Assembly (NCBI GenBank): GCA_021414305.1
Contig: JAIOOS010000024.1
Location: 124,001 to 188,000 of the forward strand
Source of the DNA: Burkholderiales bacterium
GTDB taxonomy: Bacteria; Pseudomonadota; Gammaproteobacteria; Burkholderiales; Burkholderiaceae_C
Length of the DNA: 64,000 bases
Reading direction: 5' to 3'
A model generated the notes under the pieces. The model ran no database searches, had not been told where the DNA came from, and saw only the letters and a program-made list of their open reading frames with translations. Positions 1-8,251 of this stretch are shown here, in pieces; the first letter of the stretch is position 1, and each line of letters opens with the position of its first letter. The position numbers and the translations under genes were made by a program.

Positions 1-554
1 TAGAGGCTCTCGACCACGACCAGGGTGCGCTTCGCATCCGCGCCCAGGCGGCCGAGGCGGCGGTCGAGGTCTTCGGGGTCGTTGTGGCGAAAACGGATCG
101 TCGTCGCGTTGCTGAGCCGGCAGCCGTCGTGGATGCTGGCGTGGCTGTCGGCGTCGACGAGCAGGAACTCGTCGTTGCCGGCCAGGCCCGACAGCGCCCC
201 GAGGTTGGCCTGGTAGCCGGTGGAGAAGACGATGCCCGAGGCCCAGCCGAAGGCGTCGGCCAGGGCCCGCTCGAGGGCGCGGTGGCCGGCGTAGTTGCCG
301 CTCGCCATGCGCGAGCCGGTGGTGCCGGTGCCGCTGGCCTCGATCGCCGCGATCGCCGCGGCCCGGCATTCCGCGTCGAAGGTCAGGCCGAGGTAGTTGT
401 TGGTGCCGGCGAGCACCAGCCGCCGGCCGCCGATCGTCGCCGAGGTGGCGGAGTGGATCGTGTCCATCGGCGTGGCGATCGGCGCGACCCCGCCGCCCTC
501 CGCAAGACTGGCCCGGAGCGTTCGCTGCGCGGCGAACTTGTCGAACAGGCTCAC
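1..554 (-). CDS. Alpha-oxoamine synthase, serine palmitoyltransferase/AONS type (C-terminus beyond window)
   Basis: This is the N-terminal 184 residues of a fold-type I PLP enzyme; the C-terminal part with the PLP lysine lies outside the window. Visible family marks are NNYLGL near residue 50, a GTGTTGSR...GN..GHR.LE block near 75-95 and DADSHASIHD near 135, all typical of the 2-amino-3-oxobutyrate ligase/BioF/serine palmitoyltransferase family. Members condense an amino acid with an acyl thioester and release CO2. The GTG start overlaps the stop of the carrier-protein gene by 4 bp (GTGA), so the two should be translationally coupled. Next to a carrier protein, an acyl-ACP ligase, a GNAT ceramide-synthase-like protein and a CerR-like reductase, serine palmitoyltransferase is the likeliest role (inference). 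BioF or another oxoamine synthase cannot be excluded from half a protein. Confidence 0.85.
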   Translation of the reverse strand, partial: MSLFDKFAAQRTLRASLAEGGGVAPIATPMDTIHSATSATIGGRRLVLAGTNNYLGLTFDAECRAAAIAAIEASGTGTTGSRMASGNYAGHRALERALADAFGWASGIVFSTGYQANLGALSGLAGNDEFLLVDADSHASIHDGCRLSNATTIRFRHNDPEDLDRRLGRLGADAKRTLVVVESL

Positions 555-805
555 GGCCGGCTGCCGCTCAAGGCGAGGATGCCTGCGCACAGGCCCCGGA
601 TCGTATGCGCCTGGGAGAGGGTCTCCACCGGAATCGAGAGGTCGAGGCGGTCCTCGATCGCCATGACCAGGTCCATGACCTCGACCGAGTCGAGGCCGGC
701 CTCGGCAGCGAGGTCGGCATCGGGGTCGAGGCCCGCGGCGGCGGGCCGAATGGCGGTCAGCGCGTCGCGGACCGCCCCTTCGACCTTGACGGCCACCTCG
801 TCCAT
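551..805 (-). CDS. Acyl carrier protein
   Basis: An 84-residue acidic protein with the carrier-protein core. The serine of GLDSVEVMDLV (Ser40) is the expected 4'-phosphopantetheine site, followed by a typical helix-III region with IEDRLDLSIP. The length matches free-standing ACPs. It lies 13 bp after the acyl-AMP ligase gene and overlaps the oxoamine synthase gene by 4 bp, so it is probably loaded by that ligase and delivers the acyl group to the synthase (inference). This mirrors the dedicated ACP encoded with serine palmitoyltransferase in known bacterial sphingolipid loci. A phosphopantetheinyl transferase that could activate it is encoded at 4890-5540. Confidence 0.9.
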   Translation of the reverse strand: MDEVAVKVEGAVRDALTAIRPAAAGLDPDADLAAEAGLDSVEVMDLVMAIEDRLDLSIPVETLSQAHTIRGLCAGILALSGSRP

Positions 806-818
806 CGCAGCGACGGAC

Positions 819-2696
819 TCAGCTTCCGGCCGTCATCGCCAGCTCGGGTGCGGCAGTGCGCACCTTCGGGCGAAACAGGCTCTCGTCGCTGATGAAGCAG
901 GTGGGCGATTCCTCGTCGTCGTTGCGCCGGCGCTCGATGAATTCCTTGCGCGCCGAGCTGCGCGAGAGCTTGCCCGAGGAGGTTCGCGGCAAGGTGTGCG
1001 GCACCACCAACTCGACCAGGACCTGGATGCCGAACTCGGCGTGGATCTGCTGCTGCAGCCGATCGGCCAGCAGCGCGAGCTTGGCCGGATCGACCTCGCG
1101 GCATTGCACCACCAGCACCGCGACCTCGTTCTCTTCGTCGTCGGTGATGGAGAACGCCGATGAATCGGTGGGCCGCACTTCCGGCTGCTGTTCGGCCAGG
1201 TGCTCGAGGTCCTGGGGCCAGATGTTGCGGCCCTTGATGATCATCAGGTCCTTGGCCCGGCCGGTGAGGTGCAGGGCGCCGTTCACCGAATAGCCGAGGT
1301 CGCCGGTATCGAGCCAGCCGTCGGCCGAAAGCACCTCGCGCGAGGCCTCGGCGTTGGCGAAGTAGCCCGACATCAGGCTCGGGCCGCGCAGGTAGATGCG
1401 GCCGCAATGCCGCTCGGGCAGGGCCCGACCGCGCTCGTCGCGGATCTCGACCTCGAAGCCCGGCAGCGGCACGCCGCAGTCGATGAAGGCCTTGGCCTTG
1501 TGACCGGCGAGCGGGGCGGCGGCGCGCGCCACGCCGTCGCGCGACAGCACCTCGATGTCGACCAGATCGCTTCGTGCGCCGCTCTCCAGCGGCGCAAAGC
1601 TGACGGCCAGCGAGCATTCGGCCATGCCGTAGCAAGGCAGGAACGAGCTGACCTTGAAGCCGGCGGGGGCCAGCATCTCGGCGAACCGCTCGAGCGACTC
1701 CGGATGGATCATCTCGGCGCCGACGCCAGCGACGCGCCATGCGGAAAGGTCCAGCGCGTCGGCGTCGCCGGCACGCAGGCGCCGGGCGCACAGGGTGTAG
1801 CCGAACGGCGGGCTGAACGACACCGTGCAACGGTTGCGCGAGATCAGCGTCAGCCACAGGCGCGGCCGCATCGCGAAGTCGCGAGTCGGCAGGTAGTCGA
1901 CCGAGCGCTGCGTCGCGACGCAGCCGAGGACGATGCCGACCAGCCCCATGTCGTGGTAGTACGGCAGCCAGGAGCAGAAGCGATCGTCGGCGGTGAGGCG
2001 AAAGCCGTGGTTGAAGATCGCGTTCAGGTTGGCCATGACGGCCGCCTGGGTGATCATCGTGCCGCGCGGGAAGCGGGTGCTGCCGGAGGTGTATTGCAGG
2101 TAGGCCAGCTCGCTCGTCGCCGGCGGCGGCGGCAGCTCGGCCACCGCGTCGAGCGCCATGAACTCGTCCATGGTCCCCGAAAGCGTCAGCGACAGGCCTT
2201 CGGTGGCCTCGCGCAGGAAGCCGACGAACTCGGGCGGAGCGAACGCCGCGACCGCCTGGCAGTCGCCCATGAGCTTGCGCAGGTGACGGATGTAGACCTC
2301 GCGCCCGCCCAGGTGCACGGCGGCGGGCAGCGGCACCGGCACCAGGCCGGCGTACTGGCAGGCGTAGAGCATGACCGCGAAGTCGGGATGCGTGTCGGCC
2401 ACCAGCGCCAGGCGCTGGCCGCGACCGAGCGGGGCCAGCCGGCGAGCCAGCTCGCGGGCGCGGGCGCGCAGCTCGCGGTAAGGCAGGGTGGCGGTCAGGG
2501 CGCCCCGGCCGTCGTAGTAGTTGAAGCCGGAGTCGCCGGTGGCGGCGTAGTCCAGCGCCTCGGCGAGCGTCGCGAAATCGGCGCTGCGCAGCGGAATCCC
2601 GCTCGCGGTGGCCGTCGGACCCGCCGACACCACCGCTGCCTCGCCCGTGGCGCCGCTCTCCCCTTTGATCATTCGAATTTGCGGGTTACCTCTCAC
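819..2696 (-). CDS. Fatty-acyl-AMP ligase / acyl-ACP synthetase
   Basis: About 625 residues of the ANL adenylating superfamily. The phosphate-binding A3 loop reads YTSGSTRFPRGT near residue 200, and SWLPYYHDMGLVG, CYGMAECSL and a C-terminal TGRAKDLMIIKGRN block follow, a combination typical of fatty-acyl-AMP ligases. It would activate a fatty acid as acyl-AMP and pass it to a carrier protein. I chose the GTG at 2696 because a GGAGG lies 5 nt upstream; ATGs at 2708, 2714 and 2672 are alternatives. It directly precedes the carrier-protein and oxoamine-synthase genes, so it probably loads that ACP. Substrate chain length is not visible. Confidence 0.88.
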   Translation of the reverse strand: MRGNPQIRMIKGESGATGEAAVVSAGPTATASGIPLRSADFATLAEALDYAATGDSGFNYYDGRGALTATLPYRELRARARELARRLAPLGRGQRLALVADTHPDFAVMLYACQYAGLVPVPLPAAVHLGGREVYIRHLRKLMGDCQAVAAFAPPEFVGFLREATEGLSLTLSGTMDEFMALDAVAELPPPPATSELAYLQYTSGSTRFPRGTMITQAAVMANLNAIFNHGFRLTADDRFCSWLPYYHDMGLVGIVLGCVATQRSVDYLPTRDFAMRPRLWLTLISRNRCTVSFSPPFGYTLCARRLRAGDADALDLSAWRVAGVGAEMIHPESLERFAEMLAPAGFKVSSFLPCYGMAECSLAVSFAPLESGARSDLVDIEVLSRDGVARAAAPLAGHKAKAFIDCGVPLPGFEVEIRDERGRALPERHCGRIYLRGPSLMSGYFANAEASREVLSADGWLDTGDLGYSVNGALHLTGRAKDLMIIKGRNIWPQDLEHLAEQQPEVRPTDSSAFSITDDEENEVAVLVVQCREVDPAKLALLADRLQQQIHAEFGIQVLVELVVPHTLPRTSSGKLSRSSARKEFIERRRNDDEESPTCFISDESLFRPKVRTAAPELAMTAGS

Positions 2697-2877
2697 CCAT
2701 ACCTCCATTGGCATCGGGGATGCCCCCTCCAACCTGCGGCCTGCGCATTCGGCGCGTCATCCTAGTGCAACACCCACCCCTGAGACTCGAGGGTTCGTCG
2801 CCCTGGTCCGCCGGCCTGAATTCTGCACGACACCGGGACTGCCGGCACGACCGGGCGCTCGATCTCAGGGTGAGTCC

Positions 2878-4830
2878 TCACCCCTTGCGGGCATCCATGA
2901 AACGTGCCAGCTCCTCCAGGGTGGGATGGTCGAGCAGGTCCGTTACCTCGATACGCTGCGGAAACTCGCGCTCGATCGCCTCGTGAATGCGGGCCAGGCT
3001 GAGCGAATTGAGGTTGCTTTCGAGCAGGTTCGTCGCCGGGCCAATCTGTCGGTCCGTAACAACACGTTGGCAGATGGCGAGGAGACGAGGCAGCGTGGAG
3101 CCGCCCTCGGCGCCGGCCGGACCCGGGTCGGTGCCGGGCGCCAGCAGCGGGGCGAGCTGCGCCAGGGACGGGTCGAACTCGCCCCGTTCGAACGCCTGCG
3201 CCAGCACGTAGCGCTGCAGCTTGCCGCTGGTGGTCTTGGGAATCTGCGCGACCGGCACGACCTGCTCGACCTCGATGCCGGTCTGCTCGGCGATGGCCCG
3301 CCGGATCGCCAGCGCCTTCGGCACGAAGCCCGCGATCTCGCCGCGGTGCAGGACGAACAGCACCAGCACCTCGGCTTCGCCGGAGCGGCTGCGCACGCCC
3401 GCGGCAGCGACGCGATTGGCGTCGATGCCCGCCACCTGCTGGGCGATGCGCTCGAAGTCGTGCGGGTAGAAGTTCTGGCCGTTGACGATGACCAGGTCCT
3501 TGGCCCGCCCGGTGATGACGAGCTGGCCTTCGCTGACGAGGCCCAGGTCGCCGGTGTCGAGCCAGCCGCCGGCGAGCCGCGGCGCAGGTGCGGCCGGGCT
3601 GGCGGCGAAGTAGCCGCTCGAGACGTTGTCGCCGCGGATCTCCACGTGGCCGAGCACCTCGTCGCCGCAGGCGACGCCTGCATCGTCGACGATCCGGATC
3701 TCCGTGCCGGGCACCGGGACGCCGAGCTTGACGAGCTCGGTCAGCGCACCGTCCGGTGAAGCGGCGGTGCGCACCCGCTCGCTGACACGCAGCCCCGAGC
3801 GGGCCAGGTGCAGCGTCTGCAACGCCGCGCCGGGGCGCGGAAAGCTGACGGCGAGGCTCGCCTCGGCCAGCCCGTAGACCGCGAACATGCTGTTCGTCTT
3901 CAGGCCGTGCGGCGCCAGCGCCTGCGTGAAGCGCCGGCACAGCGCGGCCGAGATCGGCTCGGCACCGTTGAAGATCAGCCGCACCGACGCGAGGTCGAGT
4001 CCGGTGCGCGGCTTGAGCTCGAACTGCTTGAGGTAGTGCTGGTAGCCGAAGTTCGGTGAGCAGAGCACCGTCGCCTTCATCCGGCTGGCCTGCTCCAGCC
4101 AGAGCAGCGGCCGCCGCGCGAACAGCTCGGTGCGCATGATGGCGTGGCTCGCGCCGCAGGCCAGCATGTTGAGGTGAAAGCCGATCAGGCCCATGTCGTG
4201 CGACAGCGGCATCCAGCTCAGGGCGAGGTCGCGATCCGAGAATGCGGCCGCCTCGATGATCGAGGCGATGTTCGCGCACAGGTTGCGGTGCGTGAGCAGC
4301 ACGCCCTTGGGCTCGCCGGTCGAACCCGACGAATACTGGATGAAGGCGAGCTGCCCGGGCTGTGCCTGTTGCACGGCGCCCGGCTCGCCGCCGAGGTCGA
4401 GCGTCGCCGGAACGACCGCCTTGGCGCGCAAGGCTTCGGCATCGGCGCTTCGGCCTTCGCTCGCGGCGAAGGCGTCGAAGCGCTCCAGGGCTGCTGGCTC
4501 GATGCCGACCCGGCCGCGCCCCTGCTGCTCGAACACCGCCAGCAGCTTTCTCAGGTGCTCGGGCGTGCCGCCGGGAGCGAGCGGCACCGGCACGATCCCG
4601 CCGAGCACGCAGGCCCAGAACATCTCGACGAAGCGCTCGTTGTCGGCGAGATACAGGATCATCGTGTCGCCGGCTGCGAGACCCTGGCGCTGCAGCGCGC
4701 CGAGCAAGGCGACGGCGCGTTGCCTCAGGCGACGAAAGCTCAGCACGCTCTGCTGGCTCTCGGCCTCGAGGAATGTGATCTGCCGATCCTCGCGCGCATC
4801 GGGCGGCAGGATCTCGTTGAGCGTGTTCAA
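2878..4830 (-). CDS. Fatty-acyl-AMP ligase fused to a C-terminal acyl carrier domain
   Basis: A 650-residue protein. Residues about 10-560 form an ANL ligase (YSSGSTGEPKG near 166-176, SWMPLSHDMGLIGFH, VYGLAEASLAV, TGRAKDLVIVNGQNFYP). The last 75 residues form a carrier domain, with a likely pantetheinylated serine at about 609 in the context NLNSLSLARI; the usual Asp before it is Asn here. The enzyme could therefore load its own carrier domain. The frame is closed just upstream by TAA, so the TTG at 4830 is the only sensible start. It is a paralogue of the ligase at 819-2696, 145-180 bp away on the same strand, which suggests two acyl chains are activated separately for one lipid (inference). 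Confidence 0.85.
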   Translation of the reverse strand: MNTLNEILPPDAREDRQITFLEAESQQSVLSFRRLRQRAVALLGALQRQGLAAGDTMILYLADNERFVEMFWACVLGGIVPVPLAPGGTPEHLRKLLAVFEQQGRGRVGIEPAALERFDAFAASEGRSADAEALRAKAVVPATLDLGGEPGAVQQAQPGQLAFIQYSSGSTGEPKGVLLTHRNLCANIASIIEAAAFSDRDLALSWMPLSHDMGLIGFHLNMLACGASHAIMRTELFARRPLLWLEQASRMKATVLCSPNFGYQHYLKQFELKPRTGLDLASVRLIFNGAEPISAALCRRFTQALAPHGLKTNSMFAVYGLAEASLAVSFPRPGAALQTLHLARSGLRVSERVRTAASPDGALTELVKLGVPVPGTEIRIVDDAGVACGDEVLGHVEIRGDNVSSGYFAASPAAPAPRLAGGWLDTGDLGLVSEGQLVITGRAKDLVIVNGQNFYPHDFERIAQQVAGIDANRVAAAGVRSRSGEAEVLVLFVLHRGEIAGFVPKALAIRRAIAEQTGIEVEQVVPVAQIPKTTSGKLQRYVLAQAFERGEFDPSLAQLAPLLAPGTDPGPAGAEGGSTLPRLLAICQRVVTDRQIGPATNLLESNLNSLSLARIHEAIEREFPQRIEVTDLLDHPTLEELARFMDARKG

Positions 4831-4889
4831 TCGCGATCGCCTGTCCGCTTCCGCTTACATTGTGTCATGCGCATTTCGGCGCCCCGTCG

Positions 4890-5540
4890 ATGTCCGTTTC
4901 GGTCCTCATCACCTCCGAGTTCGAGTTTTCGCCGTCGCTCGAGGCCGAGTGGCTGAAGGCCCTGCCGCCCGAACGGCAGCGTCGCATCCGCGCCTGGCCC
5001 GAGCGGCGCGACCGGCAGCGCTCGCTGCTTGCGAGCCGCCTGCTGCTCGAGAGCCTGCGCCGCCTCGGCCATGCGCCCGCGGCGCTGGCGACGCTGCGCC
5101 ATCCGCCGCGTTCGCGGCCGACGCTGGACCTGCCGCTGCAGTTCAGCCTCGCCCATTGCGCCGGGCGGATCGCCTGCGCGGTGTCGACCGGGGGCACGGT
5201 CGGCATCGACGTCGAAGCGATGGGGGCGCTGGTCGCGCCCGACTTCCCGCTCTACCTCACCCCCGCCGAGCGCGCCTGGGCGGGACGGAGCGCACGCCGC
5301 TTCTATTCGATCTGGACGCGCAAGGAAGCGGTCGCCAAGGCCGCCGGCACGGCCGGCCTGCCGGCGCTGCCGGCGGTGGACACGACGCCGGGCGCGCGCC
5401 GCGCCGCCTTCGCCGGCCGGCTCTGGCGGACGGCGCCGATCGCGCTCGGCCGCGGCTGGATCGGGCATGTCGCGCTCGCCGACCTGCAAGCGCCGCTGAC
5501 GGTCGAGCACCTGCCCGAAGCGGCGCTCCTGCCGGCCTGA
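4890..5540 (+). CDS. 4'-phosphopantetheinyl transferase, Sfp type
   Basis: A 216-residue protein with the Sfp-family marks: FSLAHCAGRIACAVS near residue 88, the Mg-binding VGIDVE near 108 and FYSIWTRKEAVAKA near 143. It transfers phosphopantetheine from CoA to the serine of carrier domains; the free ACP at 551-805 and the carrier domain at 2878-4830 are obvious clients. I chose the ATG at 4890 (MSVSV), which leaves about 60 bp of divergent promoter space to the ligase gene. An upstream in-frame ATG at 4860 is less likely because it overlaps that space. Confidence 0.88.
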   Translation: MSVSVLITSEFEFSPSLEAEWLKALPPERQRRIRAWPERRDRQRSLLASRLLLESLRRLGHAPAALATLRHPPRSRPTLDLPLQFSLAHCAGRIACAVSTGGTVGIDVEAMGALVAPDFPLYLTPAERAWAGRSARRFYSIWTRKEAVAKAAGTAGLPALPAVDTTPGARRAAFAGRLWRTAPIALGRGWIGHVALADLQAPLTVEHLPEAALLPA

Positions 5541-5565
5541 ATTCCTTTTTCCACTTGCAACACGA

Positions 5566-6345
5566 ATGAACGACAACATGCCGAGAGCCGAACGCGCGGT
5601 GATCCTGGGTGCCGGACAGGGCAGCCGACTGCTGCCGCTGACCGAAGACCTGCCGAAGTGCCTGCTCGATCTCGAGGGGCGCAGCATGCTCGAGTGGCAG
5701 CTCCGCGGCCTGGCCGAGGTCGGGGTGCGCGAGGTGGTCGTCGTCACCGGCTTTCGCAGCGACAAGGTCGAAGCGGCGCTGAGGGACATCGCGCCGCCGG
5801 GACTTGTCGCCCGCACCCTCTTCAACCCGTTCTACAAGGTCGCCGACAACCTGGCGAGCTGCTGGATGGCGCGGACCGAGATGCGCGGCGACTGCCTGCT
5901 GATCAACGGCGACACCCTGTTCGAGCCGGCGATCGCGCGCCGGCTGATCGAGGCGCCGGCCGCGCCGATCACCCTGACGATCGACCGCAAGCCGCGCTAC
6001 GACGACGACGACATGAAGGTAAGCACCGAAGGCGAGCGGCTGCGCGCCGTCGGCAAGAAGCTGCCGGCGGCCGAGGTCAATGGCGAGTCGATCGGCTTCT
6101 CGCGCTTCCAGGGCGAGGGCGCGGCCCTCTTTGTCGCCGAGATCGAGCGGACCATGCGCACCAAGGAAGGCACCGGCCTCTGGTACCTCTCGGCGATGAA
6201 CCGGCTCGCCGGCAGCGGCGCCGACGTGCGCGTCGTCTCGATCGAAGGCCTCGACTGGGGCGAGCTCGACTTCGTCGCCGACCTCGCGCCGGCGCGGGCG
6301 ATGGCGGCGAGCTGGAACGAGCGCGAGGCTGCGAAAGGTCGTTAG
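5566..6345 (+). CDS. Sugar-phosphate/alcohol-phosphate nucleotidyltransferase, LicC-like
   Basis: A 259-residue GT-A fold nucleotidyltransferase. The N-terminus has AVILGAGQGSRLLPLTEDLPKCLL, the nucleotide-binding signature G-x-G-(T/S)-R-x(6-8)-P-K; FNPFYKVADN and LLINGDTLFE near residue 115 supply the metal-binding Asp. The layout resembles phosphocholine cytidylyltransferase (LicC) and related enzymes that make a CDP-alcohol. Since two CDP-alcohol phosphatidyltransferases lie nearby, it may supply a CDP-activated head group (inference). The stop overlaps the stop of the convergent gene at 6342 by 4 bp. An alternative ATG is at 5578. Confidence 0.8.
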   Translation: MNDNMPRAERAVILGAGQGSRLLPLTEDLPKCLLDLEGRSMLEWQLRGLAEVGVREVVVVTGFRSDKVEAALRDIAPPGLVARTLFNPFYKVADNLASCWMARTEMRGDCLLINGDTLFEPAIARRLIEAPAAPITLTIDRKPRYDDDDMKVSTEGERLRAVGKKLPAAEVNGESIGFSRFQGEGAALFVAEIERTMRTKEGTGLWYLSAMNRLAGSGADVRVVSIEGLDWGELDFVADLAPARAMAASWNEREAAKGR

Positions 6346-7124
6346 CCCGGACCGACCAGCCGGCGCACCAGGTCGAGGTCGTCGGGCTTGTCGACGTCGA
6401 TCGCGGCGCGGCCGTCGCTCATCGCCACGACCGCGAGCCGCGCGCCGCCGGCGAGCTCGCCGAGGCGCGCCGCCGCCGCCGCCATCGTCAGCCGGCCGAG
6501 CGCGTAGCGCGCGCCGAACGCCCAGCCGAGACGACCCATCATCCGCAGCGGACGCTTGCGCTCGCCTTCGAGGGTGCGCCAGAAGGCGATCGCCTGGGCG
6601 GCGGCGGGCCGCGCCAGCAGGAACAGGTTGCAGCCGGAGTGGTCGCCGTCGGCGAAGCGCAGCCAGGTGCGCTTCGTGTCCGGCGCGGCGGCCTCCACCG
6701 CGTCGCGGCGAGCCAGTGCAGCGACGATGTCCGCCTCAGGCGGCGCGCGCGCCAGGAACTCGGTCAGCCAGGCCGTCTGCAGCAGGGCGTTGTCGGCGGT
6801 GGTGACGAGCAGCGGCGTGCCGCGGCTGCCGAGCGCGGCGGCTACCGTCGCGCTCGGCCCGCCGGGCTCGGTGGGCATCGTCGAGAGGGGCCGGGCGCAG
6901 GCGGAGGGTTGCAGGCCGGGCAGGTCGCGCAGCAGCTCCGGCCGCTCGATGGCGACGACGATGCGCTCGACCTCCGGCGAGGCGGCCAGCGCGGCGACGA
7001 CGCGCTCGATCATGGTCCGCCCCCCGACCTGGATCAGCGCCTTGTGGCTGACGCCGGCGTAGTCCGCCAGGGGATCGCCGCCGGCCCGCGTTCCCGCGAG
7101 CACGAGCGCTGTGAAACCGGTCAT
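6342..7124 (-). CDS. MobA-like NTP transferase
   Basis: A 260-residue protein with the MobA-like nucleotidyltransferase N-terminus TALVLAGTRAGGDPLADYAG..HKALIQVGGRTMIERV and a likely metal-binding TTADNALL near residue 100. Family members transfer NMP from CTP or GTP to a phosphorylated alcohol, sugar or cofactor. The ATG overlaps the stop of the GNAT gene by 4 bp (ATGA), so it is the distal gene of the leftward operon that starts with the HIT or LptF gene. A role in making the nucleotide-activated head group used by the CDP-alcohol transferases is likely; the substrate is unknown. Confidence 0.75.
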   Translation of the reverse strand: MTGFTALVLAGTRAGGDPLADYAGVSHKALIQVGGRTMIERVVAALAASPEVERIVVAIERPELLRDLPGLQPSACARPLSTMPTEPGGPSATVAAALGSRGTPLLVTTADNALLQTAWLTEFLARAPPEADIVAALARRDAVEAAAPDTKRTWLRFADGDHSGCNLFLLARPAAAQAIAFWRTLEGERKRPLRMMGRLGWAFGARYALGRLTMAAAAARLGELAGGARLAVVAMSDGRAAIDVDKPDDLDLVRRLVGPG

Positions 7125-8251
7125 GCCGCCAGCGACTTCTCGTAAACGCGATAGGTCTTGTAGGCAACGCCGCCGAGCTCCTCGATCATGTGCCGCATCG
7201 GCCGGTTGTCCTCGAGGATCCACGACAGCTCGACGTGATGCACGCCCTTGGCGCGCAGGCCACTGCGGATCGCGTCGATGACGAGCAGCGGCGCGAGGCC
7301 GCCGATCAGGCCGCCGTCGAAGCTGCGCCGGATGCCCATCAGCGGCACGCGCGCCGTGCCCGCGCCGCGCTTCATTCGCCAGAGCAGCTTGATCCAGTTG
7401 AACGGCAGGAGCTTGCCCTTGAAGTCGACGATCAGCTCGTTCAGGTTCGGCAGGGCGAGGCCGAAGCCGATCGGCTTGCCGTTCAGCTCGACGATGGCGA
7501 CGCAGGTCGGGTCGATCAGCGGCTTCAGGCTCTTCGCCATGTGCCCGATCTCCGCTTCGGTGAAGGGGATGAAGCCCCAGTTCCTGGACCAGGCGTCGTT
7601 GAAGATCTCGGTCACGGTATCGAACTCTTCCCGGTAGCGCTTGGTGTCGAGCTGGCGCACCTTCATCGCTCCGGGCTTGCGCTTCTCGATGAAGCGGCGC
7701 GCCTGGGCGGGCAACGGGGTGCCGGTGTCGTACATGTAGGCGATCAGGTCCTTCGCCTTGGCGTAGCCCAGGGCCTCGATGCGCGCAGCAGCGTAGCGCG
7801 GGTCGTGGCCCATCAGCAGCACCGGCGGCGTGTCGAAGCCGTCGACCAGCAGGCCCGACTCCTCGTTGATCGAAAGGTTGAAGGGCCCGAGCACGCGGCG
7901 CTTGCCGCGCTCGCGCAGCCACGCCTCGGCGGTGGCGAAAAGGGCCTCGAACACGTCGGCCCGATCCTCGGCGAGGATCATGCCGAAGTGGCCGACGTCG
8001 GGGTCCTTCACCAGGCGGTCGATCTGCGCGCTGATGCGGCCGACGTCCCGGCCGTCGCGCCGCGCCAGCCAGAACTTCGCCTCGGCGTGCTGGAAGAACG
8101 GGTTCTTCTTGGGCGACAGCGCCTCCGACCGCTCGAGCAGCAGCGGCGGCACGAAGTTCGGGTCGCCCGCCTGCAGCCGGGCCGGCAGGCCGATGAACCG
8201 GTCCATCTCGGCCGGCGTGTTCACCGCTATGACTTCGACACTGCTGCTCAT
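7121..8251 (-). CDS. GNAT-fold N-acyltransferase, bacterial ceramide synthase candidate
   Basis: A 376-residue member of a large two-domain GNAT-like family (ILAEDRADVFEALFATAEAWLRERGKRRVLGPFN in the first half, VTEIFNDAWSRNWGFIPFTEAEI and VELSWILEDNRPMRHMIEELGGVAYKTYRVYEK in the second). The ceramide synthase described in Caulobacter is a protein of this kind and size. Here it sits with an oxoamine synthase, ACP, acyl-ACP ligase and CerR-like reductase, which supports N-acylation of the long-chain base (inference; family membership is by pattern, not alignment). It is coupled on both sides: its ATG shares a base with the upstream stop (TGATG) and its stop overlaps the next gene by ATGA. Confidence 0.72.
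   Translation of the reverse strand: MSSSVEVIAVNTPAEMDRFIGLPARLQAGDPNFVPPLLLERSEALSPKKNPFFQHAEAKFWLARRDGRDVGRISAQIDRLVKDPDVGHFGMILAEDRADVFEALFATAEAWLRERGKRRVLGPFNLSINEESGLLVDGFDTPPVLLMGHDPRYAAARIEALGYAKAKDLIAYMYDTGTPLPAQARRFIEKRKPGAMKVRQLDTKRYREEFDTVTEIFNDAWSRNWGFIPFTEAEIGHMAKSLKPLIDPTCVAIVELNGKPIGFGLALPNLNELIVDFKGKLLPFNWIKLLWRMKRGAGTARVPLMGIRRSFDGGLIGGLAPLLVIDAIRSGLRAKGVHHVELSWILEDNRPMRHMIEELGGVAYKTYRVYEKSLAA

Noticed and set aside
84..2765. Long plus-strand open frames opposite the carrier-protein and ligase genes (84-1163, 1200-2765)
   Set aside because: They are Arg/Ala/Gly-rich translations of GC-rich antisense DNA with no domain; the minus-strand genes have clear motifs and coupling.
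1..5540. The ligases, carrier proteins and Sfp-type transferase as a polyketide or non-ribosomal peptide cluster
   Set aside because: No ketosynthase, condensation or thioesterase domain is present, while an SPT-type enzyme, CerR-like reductase and lipid kinase fit a lipid pathway better.
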